This document shows positions 17,629-25,289 of a stretch of DNA of 64,000 nucleotides, in pieces. The translations under genes were made by a program, and so were the position numbers. The notes under the pieces are model-generated. The model had not been told where the DNA came from, ran no database searches, and saw only the letters and a program-made list of their open reading frames with translations. How positions within the stretch are numbered: position 1 is the stretch's first letter; the number at the start of each line of letters is the position of its first letter. Source of the DNA: Altererythrobacter sp. B11 (GTDB taxonomy: Bacteria > Pseudomonadota > Alphaproteobacteria > Sphingomonadales > Sphingomonadaceae); the NCBI RefSeq assembly GCF_003569745.1, contig NZ_AP018498.1, positions 3,201,001 through 3,265,000 on the forward strand. Direction: 5' to 3'.

Positions 17629-18003
17629 CTACTTCTTCGCGTGGACGATGTACTGCGCCAGCAGGTGGATTTCCTCATCCGTCAGCTGCCCGCCGAAGCC
17701 TGGCATAGCGCCCTGACCATCGGTGATGCGGCCCACCGCAAAATCAACCGTCAGATTGCTGTCGCCGTCGAAGGAGGGGCCGATATGCCCCACCCCGCCG
17801 GCATCGGCCAGCGAATGGCAGGCGCCGCATGACCAGTCGGAAAAGAGCTGGCGGCCCTGCTCCATCTGTTCGGTGGAAAGGGCGGCCGTGGGATCTTCCG
17901 CGGTGGCGAACGCGCTGGTCGCGGGAATGGCAATCATCGCCAAGGCCAGGGCTGCGATGCCCGCCTTGCCCCGAACAGCATTCTTCACCGTGTTATGATC
18001 CAT
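17629..18003 (-). CDS. Small class-I cytochrome c
   Basis: This 124-residue periplasmic cytochrome has a signal peptide (to about 33) and one heme site, CGACH (Cys59-His63). The axial Met is in QGAMPGFGG (Met100), and a C-terminal helix reads EEIHLLAQYIV. It resembles cytochrome c5/c553 electron carriers. It faces away from the HupE-type operon and converges on the VOC gene. It is a plausible electron acceptor for the heme-free PQQ dehydrogenases around it (inference). Confidence 0.9.
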   Translation of the reverse strand: MDHNTVKNAVRGKAGIAALALAMIAIPATSAFATAEDPTAALSTEQMEQGRQLFSDWSCGACHSLADAGGVGHIGPSFDGDSNLTVDFAVGRITDGQGAMPGFGGQLTDEEIHLLAQYIVHAKK

Positions 18004-18230
18004 TCTGCCTTCCCTTCAATCTTATCTCGCGGCCCGCAAATGCCGGCTTCTGGTCAAGGATGACCCTATGAGAGTCAAGCTTTACCACAGATTTACCGGA
18101 TAGAAATTTCAGGACATTGTCAATTTCCGACGTAGCCGTCCCTCGCCGTCCATTGCCCCGCCATTGGAGGGATGACGGCAGCGCCGCGTTGTAATAAGCA
18201 AGCTCAAAAGGACGGGGAGGAAAGACAACG

Positions 18231-18740
18231 ATGCGACGCATGATGCTGCTGGTTGCCGGCGCAACAGTGCTGGCCGGATGCAATGCCGAAAAAGAGGAGA
18301 AGGCAAGCGCCCCCTACCTCAAGGCACATTCGGTGCAGCAACTCATGGCCTATTCCATCCAGCCAGTGGCGGAAAGCTATTGGGGTACGGTCCAATATAT
18401 CTCCGATGAAACCGGCACTCACGACATCGTGCCGGAAACCGACGAGGATTGGGCCCGCGCGCGCAACAGCGCCGCGACCTTGACCGAGCTGGGCAACTTG
18501 CTGATGACACCGCTCTATTCCGAGGGTCGCGGCGAGGACTGGATGCAGTTTTCGCGTTCTCTGGCAGAGGCCGGCCAGCGCGCCGAAAAGGCTGCCGCAG
18601 ACAAGGACGTGGACGCCGTTTTCGAAGTCGGCGGCACGGTCTACAGCGTCTGCAGCGCCTGCCATCAAGCCTATCCGCCCGCCAATGGCGAAGCGGTGAG
18701 CATGGTTTCGAAACCCGAAGAGTCCCCCGGTGCCGAATAG
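18231..18740 (+). CDS. Cytochrome c'-like lipoprotein
   Basis: This 169-residue protein has a lipobox (LAGC, Cys17) and a helical body. A single heme site lies near the C terminus, VCSACHQAY (Cys141-His145), which is the placement seen in cytochrome c' four-helix bundles. It would be lipid-anchored in the periplasm and might bind a gas or pass electrons. Its last 11 bases overlap the HupE/UreJ gene, and the third partner follows by ATGA overlap, so the three form one operon. Confidence 0.82.
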   Translation: MRRMMLLVAGATVLAGCNAEKEEKASAPYLKAHSVQQLMAYSIQPVAESYWGTVQYISDETGTHDIVPETDEDWARARNSAATLTELGNLLMTPLYSEGRGEDWMQFSRSLAEAGQRAEKAAADKDVDAVFEVGGTVYSVCSACHQAYPPANGEAVSMVSKPEESPGAE

Positions 18741-19431
18741 CCCCGCGGGCCGGCGGACGGCGCTGGCCGCGGCGGCGCTCATGCTCCTGCTGCTGCCCAT
18801 GGCGCAGGTGCTCGCCCACGATCTGTCGGACGCCAACCGGGCCTATGTGCAGTCGATCCGCGGGGCAGCCCCAGTGCCGTTTCTCTATCTCGGCGCCAAG
18901 CACATGGTCACCGGGATCGATCACATCCTCTTCCTCGTGGGCGTGGTCTTCTATCTTCAGCGCATGCGGGACGTGGTGATCTACGTCTCCATGTTCACTC
19001 TGGGCCATTCACTGACGCTGCTCGGCGGCGTGCTGCTCGGCGTCGGGCTCAACGCGTCGCTTGTGGATGCGGTGATCGGCCTCTCGGTGGTCTACAAGGC
19101 CATAGAGAACCTTGGCGGATTTGCGCGGGCGGGCGTTGCCATCGACACGAGACTGGCGGTGTTCGTGTTCGGCCTGTTCCACGGCATGGGCCTTGCCACC
19201 AAGCTGATGGACCTGTCCCTGTCGCAGGACGGCCTGCTCGCCAACCTCCTCTCCTTCAACCTGGGGGTGGAACTGGGCCAGATCATCGTTCTCGCCGCCG
19301 TCCTCCTTCTTCTCACCCTATGGCGCGGAACGCGCGGCTTCGCGGCCGGCGCTCGGGTGGCCAACTGGCTTCTGCTGGCCGCCGGTATCGCCCTCACCCT
19401 CTATCACCTGTCCGGATACTTCTCAGCATGA
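18730..19431 (+). CDS. HupE/UreJ-family membrane protein
   Basis: A 233-residue protein with a GTG start inside the preceding gene. It has an N-terminal signal or TM segment, then about six more TM helices. The conserved HMVTGIDHILFLVGVV and FTLGHSLTLLGG blocks and GLFHGMGLA are typical of the HupE/UreJ family, some of which move nickel or cobalt. No hydrogenase or urease genes are nearby, so nickel transport for those enzymes is not supported. It is linked by overlap to the cytochrome c'-like lipoprotein and to the next gene. Confidence 0.88.
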   Translation: MPNSPAGRRTALAAAALMLLLLPMAQVLAHDLSDANRAYVQSIRGAAPVPFLYLGAKHMVTGIDHILFLVGVVFYLQRMRDVVIYVSMFTLGHSLTLLGGVLLGVGLNASLVDAVIGLSVVYKAIENLGGFARAGVAIDTRLAVFVFGLFHGMGLATKLMDLSLSQDGLLANLLSFNLGVELGQIIVLAAVLLLLTLWRGTRGFAAGARVANWLLLAAGIALTLYHLSGYFSA

Positions 19432-20138
19432 CGCAGAAACCCGCATCCTCCCGAAGGACGATCTGGATCGCCTCGGCCACCGCAGCCCTATTGGCCGGGG
19501 CCGTAGTCGTGGCATTCGTGCTGCCGGCCGAATTCGGCGTGGATCCCACAGGCATCGGCAAGGCCACCGGGCTCATCAAGCTGGCCGAAGAGGGCCAATC
19601 GGCCGAATTGCAGCGCGGGATGCAACGGCAGGGCGTGCTCCTTGCGGCGGACATCTCTCCGGCGCCAGCGGGATTGCTTCCCGCCTATGCAGGAATTCTG
19701 GCAGAAAAGGGCATTGCTGCACCGCCTGCCGGCAAGGTGAAGGCAGACCGATTCCGGTTCGAACTGCTGCCCTTCGAAGGCATCGAAGTGAAATACGAAC
19801 TGGCGCAGGGCCAGCCTCTGGTCTTCGCCTGGCAAGCCGGGGCACCGCTGCAATATGACATGCACGCCCACCCTTACGAGGGCGGGGAAGAATTGACCGA
19901 GAGCTACGCGATCACTTCAGGGCCGACGCAGAGCGGCGTGTATGTGGCGCCATTCACCGGGATTCATGGCTGGTACTGGCAAAACCGCACGCTGGACAAT
20001 GTCACGCTCACGCTTGATGCGGCAGGGCCGATTTCCGCCTCCTACACGTTCGATCAAACAGGGCAGCACGAACGGCAACTTGCCGCGCCCTCCGCGGATT
20101 CCGGCCAGAACCAGACCGCATCCCCCGCAACCCAATGA
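19428..20138 (+). CDS. Transmembrane-anchored periplasmic protein linked to HupE
   Basis: This 236-residue protein starts by ATGA overlap with the HupE-type gene. It has one N-terminal TM helix (about 11-33), then a soluble periplasmic domain. That domain includes DRFRFELLPFEGIEVKYEL, a His-rich YDMHAHPYEG and GIHGWYWQNRTLDNVTLTL. I recognise it only as the uncharacterised anchor protein that often follows HupE/UreJ genes. The His/Glu cluster could bind metal (inference). Confidence 0.78.
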   Translation: MTQKPASSRRTIWIASATAALLAGAVVVAFVLPAEFGVDPTGIGKATGLIKLAEEGQSAELQRGMQRQGVLLAADISPAPAGLLPAYAGILAEKGIAAPPAGKVKADRFRFELLPFEGIEVKYELAQGQPLVFAWQAGAPLQYDMHAHPYEGGEELTESYAITSGPTQSGVYVAPFTGIHGWYWQNRTLDNVTLTLDAAGPISASYTFDQTGQHERQLAAPSADSGQNQTASPATQ

Positions 20139-20166
20139 AGGGCCGCTGCGCGCCCGCAGGATCTCA

Positions 20167-20197
20167 GCAAATTGTATCAGAGCCGGATTTTGTCAAA
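20167..20197 (+). promoter_or_regulatory. Putative regulatory element upstream of PQQ dehydrogenase 2
   Basis: GCAAATTGTATC (20167-20178) is followed by GGATTTTGTCAAA. The first block recurs as GCAAAATTGTATC at 28921-28933 upstream of PQQ dehydrogenase 4. It lies 165 bp from this ATG and 163 bp from the other. It may be a promoter or activator site; no regulator is assigned. Confidence 0.45.
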
Positions 20198-20331
20198 CTC
20201 GGGCACTTTCCACCCTTGTTGAACCGCCGCCATCTCGGCTAGGCAGGGCGCGCCGGCCAGAACGGGATCGGCCGGCCAAGCAAAGCTGGGAGTTGGGTGT
20301 GGGTACATCGCCGCGCGCGTTTTCATTTCGC

Positions 20332-22272
20332 ATGAACAATCTGTTGCGCCTTGCGCGCCCCCTGATCCCGGCGGGTGCGCTGCTGCTCGCCGCGGGCTGC
20401 GCCAGCGCGCCGGCCGGCGTCGCCTCCACCGCCGCCGCGCCGCAGGGCAATTTCGATTTCACTGGGTGGGATGGTTACCTCGGCGGCTCCGACTCGTCGC
20501 AATATTCCTCGCTCGCGCAGATCGACAAACAGAATGTCGCCAATCTGCAGCTCGCCTGGAGCTACAAGACAGGTGAAGGCCAGCCCCCCCGCCTGAACCC
20601 CGTCATCGGCGGCGGGCGGATGTACGTCATCACCGGGGACAACAACATTGCCGCGCTTAACCCGGCCACCGGGCAGGAAATCTGGCGTACCCATATGGAA
20701 GGCCGCATCGGGGCACGCGGCATCAACTACTGGCAGAGCGAAGATGGCCGCGAAGCACGGCTGTTCGTGCTCAACAACGGCATGTTGCGCGCGATCGACG
20801 CGCATGACGGGCACCTGATCGATAGCTTCGGTACGGGCGGCATGGTGGACCTGCGCGACGGGCTGCCGGAAGGCTCCGAAAAGCCGAGCATGCTGCACAC
20901 CGACAATCCGGGGCGGATCTACAAGGACACGCTGATCATGGCGCTCCCCGCCGGGGCCTATGACTATGCGTCCTCCCCCGCAGACATTCAGGCGTATGAC
21001 GTGCGGACCGGCGCGCTGAAGTGGGTGTTCCACACGGTGCCGCAGAAGGGCGAATTCGGTTACGACACCTGGCCCGCCAAGGATCACGAGAAGTTCGGCG
21101 GCGTCCACAATTGGTCGGAATTCACCGTCGATCCGGAATTGGGCATCGCCTATGTGCCCACCGGCACCGCCCGCTATGATTTCTACGGCGGCAATCGCGA
21201 AGGCAACAATCTGTTCGCCAACTCGCTGATCGCGATCGACGCGAACACGGGCAAGCGCATCTGGCACTATCAGATCGTGCATCACGACCTGTGGGATTTC
21301 GACCTGCCCGTCGCCCCCAAGCTGATGACCATCCACAAGGACGGGAAAGATATTCCTGTGGTCATCCAGGCGACGAAGCATGGCTTCGTCTTCGTGTTCA
21401 ACCGGCTGACCGGGGAGCCGATCTGGCCGATCGAGGAACGCCCCGTGCCGGCCAGCGACGTGCCGGGCGAAAAGGCTTCACCCACCCAGCCCCTCCCCAC
21501 CTGGCCGCAGCCGTTCGCGCGGCAGAGCTTCACGGAGAAGGATATCAATCCCTATCTGCCGGAAGCCGATCAGGAGAAGCTGCGCGAAGGGCTGAAGACC
21601 TGGCGCAACGAAGGCCTCTTCACGCCCCCCAGCCTGCGCGGCACGATCTCCATGCCCGGCCACAACGGCGGCACCAATTGGGGCGGCACCGCGGTGGACC
21701 CGGTGAACAAGCGCTTCTTCGTCGTCAGCCGGGAATTGCCGCTGCTCATCAAGCTCAATCTGGACAAGCGCGAGAGTGCGCTGGCGGCGATGCCCAATGG
21801 CGGCGGCGACGTGTTGCCGTATAAGTCGCCGGTGAACTTCCTGTTGCAGAGCAATGGGATGGTGGCGATCAAGCCGCCGTTCTCCTTCCTCACCGCCTAT
21901 GACATGAACACGGGCAAGATGCTCTACCACATCCCCAATGGCGAAGTTCTGCCGCTGGAGGACAAGGGTGTTACCGGCGTGGGCGCACAGGCGCCCCGCG
22001 GCGGCCCCGTGGCGACAGCGGGCGGCGTGCTGTTCGTCGGCACCGCAACCGATCGCACCTTCCGCGCGCGCGATGCTGCAACCGGCCAGGTGCTGTGGGA
22101 ATACAAGCTTCCCGCCGCGACAGAGGGGGTGCCCACCGTGTATGAAGTGGACGGGCGGGAATATGTGACGATCCCCGTCGGCGGCGTCGGCCATTTCGCT
22201 GGCGGACTGGGGCTGCCCGAAGCGGGGGAAAGCCAGTACATGACCTTCGCCCTGCCCGCGCGGGGCCAATGA
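20332..22272 (+). CDS. PQQ-dependent dehydrogenase 2 (predicted lipoprotein)
   Basis: A 646-residue quinoprotein with a lipobox (LAAGC, Cys23), so it is predicted to be membrane-anchored in the periplasm. The propeller starts at GYLGGSDSSQYSSL and contains LNPATGQEIW, YDVRTGALKWVF and VHHDLWDFDLPVAPKL, the mGDH-like catalytic Asp region. It lacks CxxCH and the vicinal disulfide of methanol and ethanol dehydrogenases. The ATG at 20332 is chosen for the signal; the frame runs far upstream into the anchor-protein gene. It is followed by the secreted WEGDTL-family gene, a pairing repeated at 29-32 kb. Confidence 0.9.
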   Translation: MNNLLRLARPLIPAGALLLAAGCASAPAGVASTAAAPQGNFDFTGWDGYLGGSDSSQYSSLAQIDKQNVANLQLAWSYKTGEGQPPRLNPVIGGGRMYVITGDNNIAALNPATGQEIWRTHMEGRIGARGINYWQSEDGREARLFVLNNGMLRAIDAHDGHLIDSFGTGGMVDLRDGLPEGSEKPSMLHTDNPGRIYKDTLIMALPAGAYDYASSPADIQAYDVRTGALKWVFHTVPQKGEFGYDTWPAKDHEKFGGVHNWSEFTVDPELGIAYVPTGTARYDFYGGNREGNNLFANSLIAIDANTGKRIWHYQIVHHDLWDFDLPVAPKLMTIHKDGKDIPVVIQATKHGFVFVFNRLTGEPIWPIEERPVPASDVPGEKASPTQPLPTWPQPFARQSFTEKDINPYLPEADQEKLREGLKTWRNEGLFTPPSLRGTISMPGHNGGTNWGGTAVDPVNKRFFVVSRELPLLIKLNLDKRESALAAMPNGGGDVLPYKSPVNFLLQSNGMVAIKPPFSFLTAYDMNTGKMLYHIPNGEVLPLEDKGVTGVGAQAPRGGPVATAGGVLFVGTATDRTFRARDAATGQVLWEYKLPAATEGVPTVYEVDGREYVTIPVGGVGHFAGGLGLPEAGESQYMTFALPARGQ

Positions 22273-22397
22273 CGCGGCGGCAGGGCGGCGGCGGAAAAAA
22301 CGATGAGACACCGGCCACTACGCGCTAGAAGGCGTGCGGCCACAAAGAGTGCAACAGTCAGGCGCGCGGTGGGCGCGCGGCATTTAGGAGGGGCAAA

Positions 22398-23516
22398 ATG
22401 AAACGCCTGAACACTATTCGTACGATGATGGCGGGCACCATGCTCGCGGCGATGAGCCTTGCCGCGCCGGGCGTTGCCCCGGCTGCAGCCCAGACGGCGG
22501 CACCCGCCGACCTTACCAAGCTGCCGCCCATCCCCAAGGACTACCAGCCGAAGAAGACGGCCTGGGGCGATCCCGATCTGCGTGGCACCTGGCCGATCGA
22601 CAACATTGCCAGCCTGCCGATGCAGCGCCCGGCGCAGTTCGGCGATCGCTTCTTCCTCAATGATGAAGAATTCGCCCAGCGGCAGGAACAAGCCAACCGG
22701 TCCGACCAGGCTTACGCCGCGGAAGACAAGAACAACACGATCGGTATGGGCCACTGGGTGGAATCGGATGCCTCCGGTCGCCGCACCTCGCTGCTGGTCG
22801 ATCCTGCCAATGGCCAGCTGCCGGCCTTCACCGAGAAGGCAAAGCAGCTGATGGCGGCAGGCCGTTCGAGCTGGACGCCCAACACCAAGTTCAACTGGGT
22901 GACCGATTTCGACAGCTGGGATCGTTGCATCTCGCGCGGGTTCCCGGCCTCGATGTTCCCGTTCCGCTACAATAACGGCATCCGCGTGTTCCAGTCGCCC
23001 GGCTATGTGGTGATTGCGCTGGAGATGCTCGGCAGCCGCGTGATCCCGATCGTGGACAAGAATAGCCCGGCGTGGCCGCAGCAGGTGGAGCAGTGGCTCG
23101 GCCACAGCGTCGGCCATTGGGAAGGCAATACGCTGGTGATCGAAACCACCAACATCAAATCCGGCGATGGGGCTACCACCGATGCATTCGCCCGCAATGG
23201 CTCGCCGCTCAACATGGCGACGCTGGGCGTGCCGCCGTTCAATGTCATCCCCACCAGCAAGCAGGCCAAGGTGACGGAACGGCTGACGATGACCGGTCCC
23301 GATTCCATCGTCTACGAAGCGACCTATTCGGATCCGGAAGTGTTCACTGCACCGTGGACCGCACGGCTCGACTGGACGCGGAACGATGAATACCAGTTCT
23401 TCGAATATGCCTGCCACGAAGGCAATGTGCAGGTGCGCAATTACATCAACGCATCGCGCGCCGGCACCTTGCAGGAACTCACCGAATCGCAGGTGGAATC
23501 CGAAAGCGGCCAGTAA
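22398..23516 (+). CDS. Secreted protein of unknown function, WEG(D/N)TL family, member 1
   Basis: This 372-residue protein has a signal peptide (to about 32, AAAQ). It contains DPDLRGTWPIDN, FPASMFPFRYNNGIRVFQ, GHSVGHWEGNTLVIETTNI, VTERLTMTGPDSIVYEATYSD-type and FTAPWTARL segments. It shares this order of motifs with the protein at 31016-31897. I do not recognise a named domain. An extra N-terminal block with many charged residues makes it longer than the other member. It follows PQQ dehydrogenase 2 by 125 bp with an AGGAGGGG ribosome site. Confidence 0.8.
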   Translation: MKRLNTIRTMMAGTMLAAMSLAAPGVAPAAAQTAAPADLTKLPPIPKDYQPKKTAWGDPDLRGTWPIDNIASLPMQRPAQFGDRFFLNDEEFAQRQEQANRSDQAYAAEDKNNTIGMGHWVESDASGRRTSLLVDPANGQLPAFTEKAKQLMAAGRSSWTPNTKFNWVTDFDSWDRCISRGFPASMFPFRYNNGIRVFQSPGYVVIALEMLGSRVIPIVDKNSPAWPQQVEQWLGHSVGHWEGNTLVIETTNIKSGDGATTDAFARNGSPLNMATLGVPPFNVIPTSKQAKVTERLTMTGPDSIVYEATYSDPEVFTAPWTARLDWTRNDEYQFFEYACHEGNVQVRNYINASRAGTLQELTESQVESESGQ

Positions 23517-23601
23517 CGCATGATCGCCGGGGCCGCGTGCGCGGCCCCGGCATTCGCCACGGCCGCATGCAGACGCGCCGGGCAAACCGGAAGTCGGAGA
23601 G

Positions 23602-25272
23602 ATGATGCATAAAGCCCTACCCCTTCGCCGTGCGCTTGCCCTGGCGCTGCTCGCCACCTCCGCCTGCGCCACTGCGCAGTCCGGCAATGGCGCCGCAAAT
23701 GCCTCGGCCACTCCGCTCGCGGGGCCTGTTGAAACGCAGCAGGGCCTTGTTCAGGGCGCGCCGGGCAAGCTCGCTGGCGTGACCGTGTTCAAGGGCATTC
23801 CTTTTGCTGCTCCGCCGGTCGGCGATCTGCGCTGGGCGCAGCCCGCGCCTCCCGCAGCCTGGAACGGTGTGCGCGATGGCACGAAGTGGGGCAATGCCTG
23901 CGTGCAGCCCCCGGCCCCTTCGCGCTTCCCGCCCAATTCTGCCACGGATATGCCGGACTCCCCGCCGATGAGCGAGGATTGCCTGTATCTCAACATCTGG
24001 ACGCCGGCGAAATCGGCGGGCGAGAAGCTGCCGGTGATGGTGTGGCTCTATGGCGGGGCCTATAACGAAGGCGGCGGCAATGCGCCCTTCAGCGAAGGCG
24101 ACAATCTGGCGAAGAAGGGCGTTGTCCTCGTCACCTTCAACTATCGCGTGGGGCCTTTTGGTTTCTTCTCGCATCCTGAGCTGACGGCGCAGAGCCCGCA
24201 CAAGGCTTCGGGCAATCAGGCGCTGGGCGATGCCATCGCGGCGTTCAAATGGCTCAAGCAGAATGTGGCCGCGTTCGGCGGCGATCCGGACAATATCACC
24301 ATCTTCGGGGAGAGCGCCGGGGCAGCGATGGATGCCGGCCTCGTGGGCGCTCCGCCGGCGCGCGGCACGTTCGAGCGGGCGATTTCCGAAAGCGGCGCCT
24401 GGATGGGCCTGGGCATCGCGCTGATGCCGACGCGCGAAGCCTCGGAACAGCGGACGCTCGAAGCTGCCGAGAAGATCGGCAAGTCTTCACTTGCCGAGTT
24501 GCGCGCCCTGCCGGCCGAGGAGGTGGCGAAGAACTTCCGTGGCCAGGGCATGATCGTGGACGGCTATATCATCCCGCAGGATCTTTCGATCACCTTCGCG
24601 GAGGGCAAGCAGAATCCGGTAGACGTGCTGGTCGGTTCCAATGCCGACGAAGGTTCGTTCACCCGCGGCTTCGGCCCGCCCACCACGCTGGAAAGCTGGA
24701 ACAAGGGCGCGGACATGCGCTGGGGTGGTCTGACCGCGCTGGGCGAAGCCGCCTATCCGGCGAGCACCGACGAGGAAGCATCGGCGCAGGCGAGCAAGCC
24801 CTTCTCCGACACCATGGCCTGGCACATGCGGCTGTTCGCCGAAAGCCAGGCGAAGATCGGCCAGAAGGCGTGGCTCTACTGGTTCACGCATGAGCCACCC
24901 TATGATGAAGGGCGCGCGGATCTCGGTGCCGGGCACACGGCGGAAATCCCCTACGTGTTCGACAATCTGGCCGCCCCGCGCACCTACCCGGCGGGCAGTT
25001 CGGTGGAGAAGATGGCCGGCAATCCGCGTGAGGAGGCCTTTGCCGATCAGGTCTCCCAATATTGGGTGAATTTCGCCCGCACCGGCAATCCCAATGGCGA
25101 GGGCCTGCCGCAATGGCCTTCCGTAACGGCGCTGGAGCCGGATCAGGCCATGCTGCTGGACGCCGATGACTCCGGCAAGGGCATGTGGCTGAATCGGGCG
25201 AAATCAGCGCTATACGATGCGATGTATGAGGAGCGGGTGGCGAAGCCGCTGGGTATTCAAAGCGGGGAATAA
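23602..25272 (+). CDS. Type-B carboxylesterase, predicted lipoprotein
   Basis: A 556-residue carboxylesterase/lipase of the type-B (cholinesterase-like) alpha/beta-hydrolase family. It has a lipobox-like N terminus (ATSAC, Cys22). The family marks are EDCLYLNIWTP, the oxyanion loop YGGAYNEGGG, the nucleophile in FGESAGA (Ser238), the Glu in NADEGSFTRG, and the His in GAGHTAEIPYVF. It would cleave carboxyl esters outside the cytoplasm. It lies 17 bp before PQQ dehydrogenase 3, so an ester released here could give an alcohol for that enzyme (inference). Confidence 0.92.
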   Translation: MMHKALPLRRALALALLATSACATAQSGNGAANASATPLAGPVETQQGLVQGAPGKLAGVTVFKGIPFAAPPVGDLRWAQPAPPAAWNGVRDGTKWGNACVQPPAPSRFPPNSATDMPDSPPMSEDCLYLNIWTPAKSAGEKLPVMVWLYGGAYNEGGGNAPFSEGDNLAKKGVVLVTFNYRVGPFGFFSHPELTAQSPHKASGNQALGDAIAAFKWLKQNVAAFGGDPDNITIFGESAGAAMDAGLVGAPPARGTFERAISESGAWMGLGIALMPTREASEQRTLEAAEKIGKSSLAELRALPAEEVAKNFRGQGMIVDGYIIPQDLSITFAEGKQNPVDVLVGSNADEGSFTRGFGPPTTLESWNKGADMRWGGLTALGEAAYPASTDEEASAQASKPFSDTMAWHMRLFAESQAKIGQKAWLYWFTHEPPYDEGRADLGAGHTAEIPYVFDNLAAPRTYPAGSSVEKMAGNPREEAFADQVSQYWVNFARTGNPNGEGLPQWPSVTALEPDQAMLLDADDSGKGMWLNRAKSALYDAMYEERVAKPLGIQSGE

Positions 25273-25289
25273 GCCGCGCCAATGGGGGG

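Noticed and set aside
18730-19431. Nickel transport for hydrogenase or urease
   Set aside because: No hydrogenase or urease genes are present, and the HupE/UreJ family is broader than that role.
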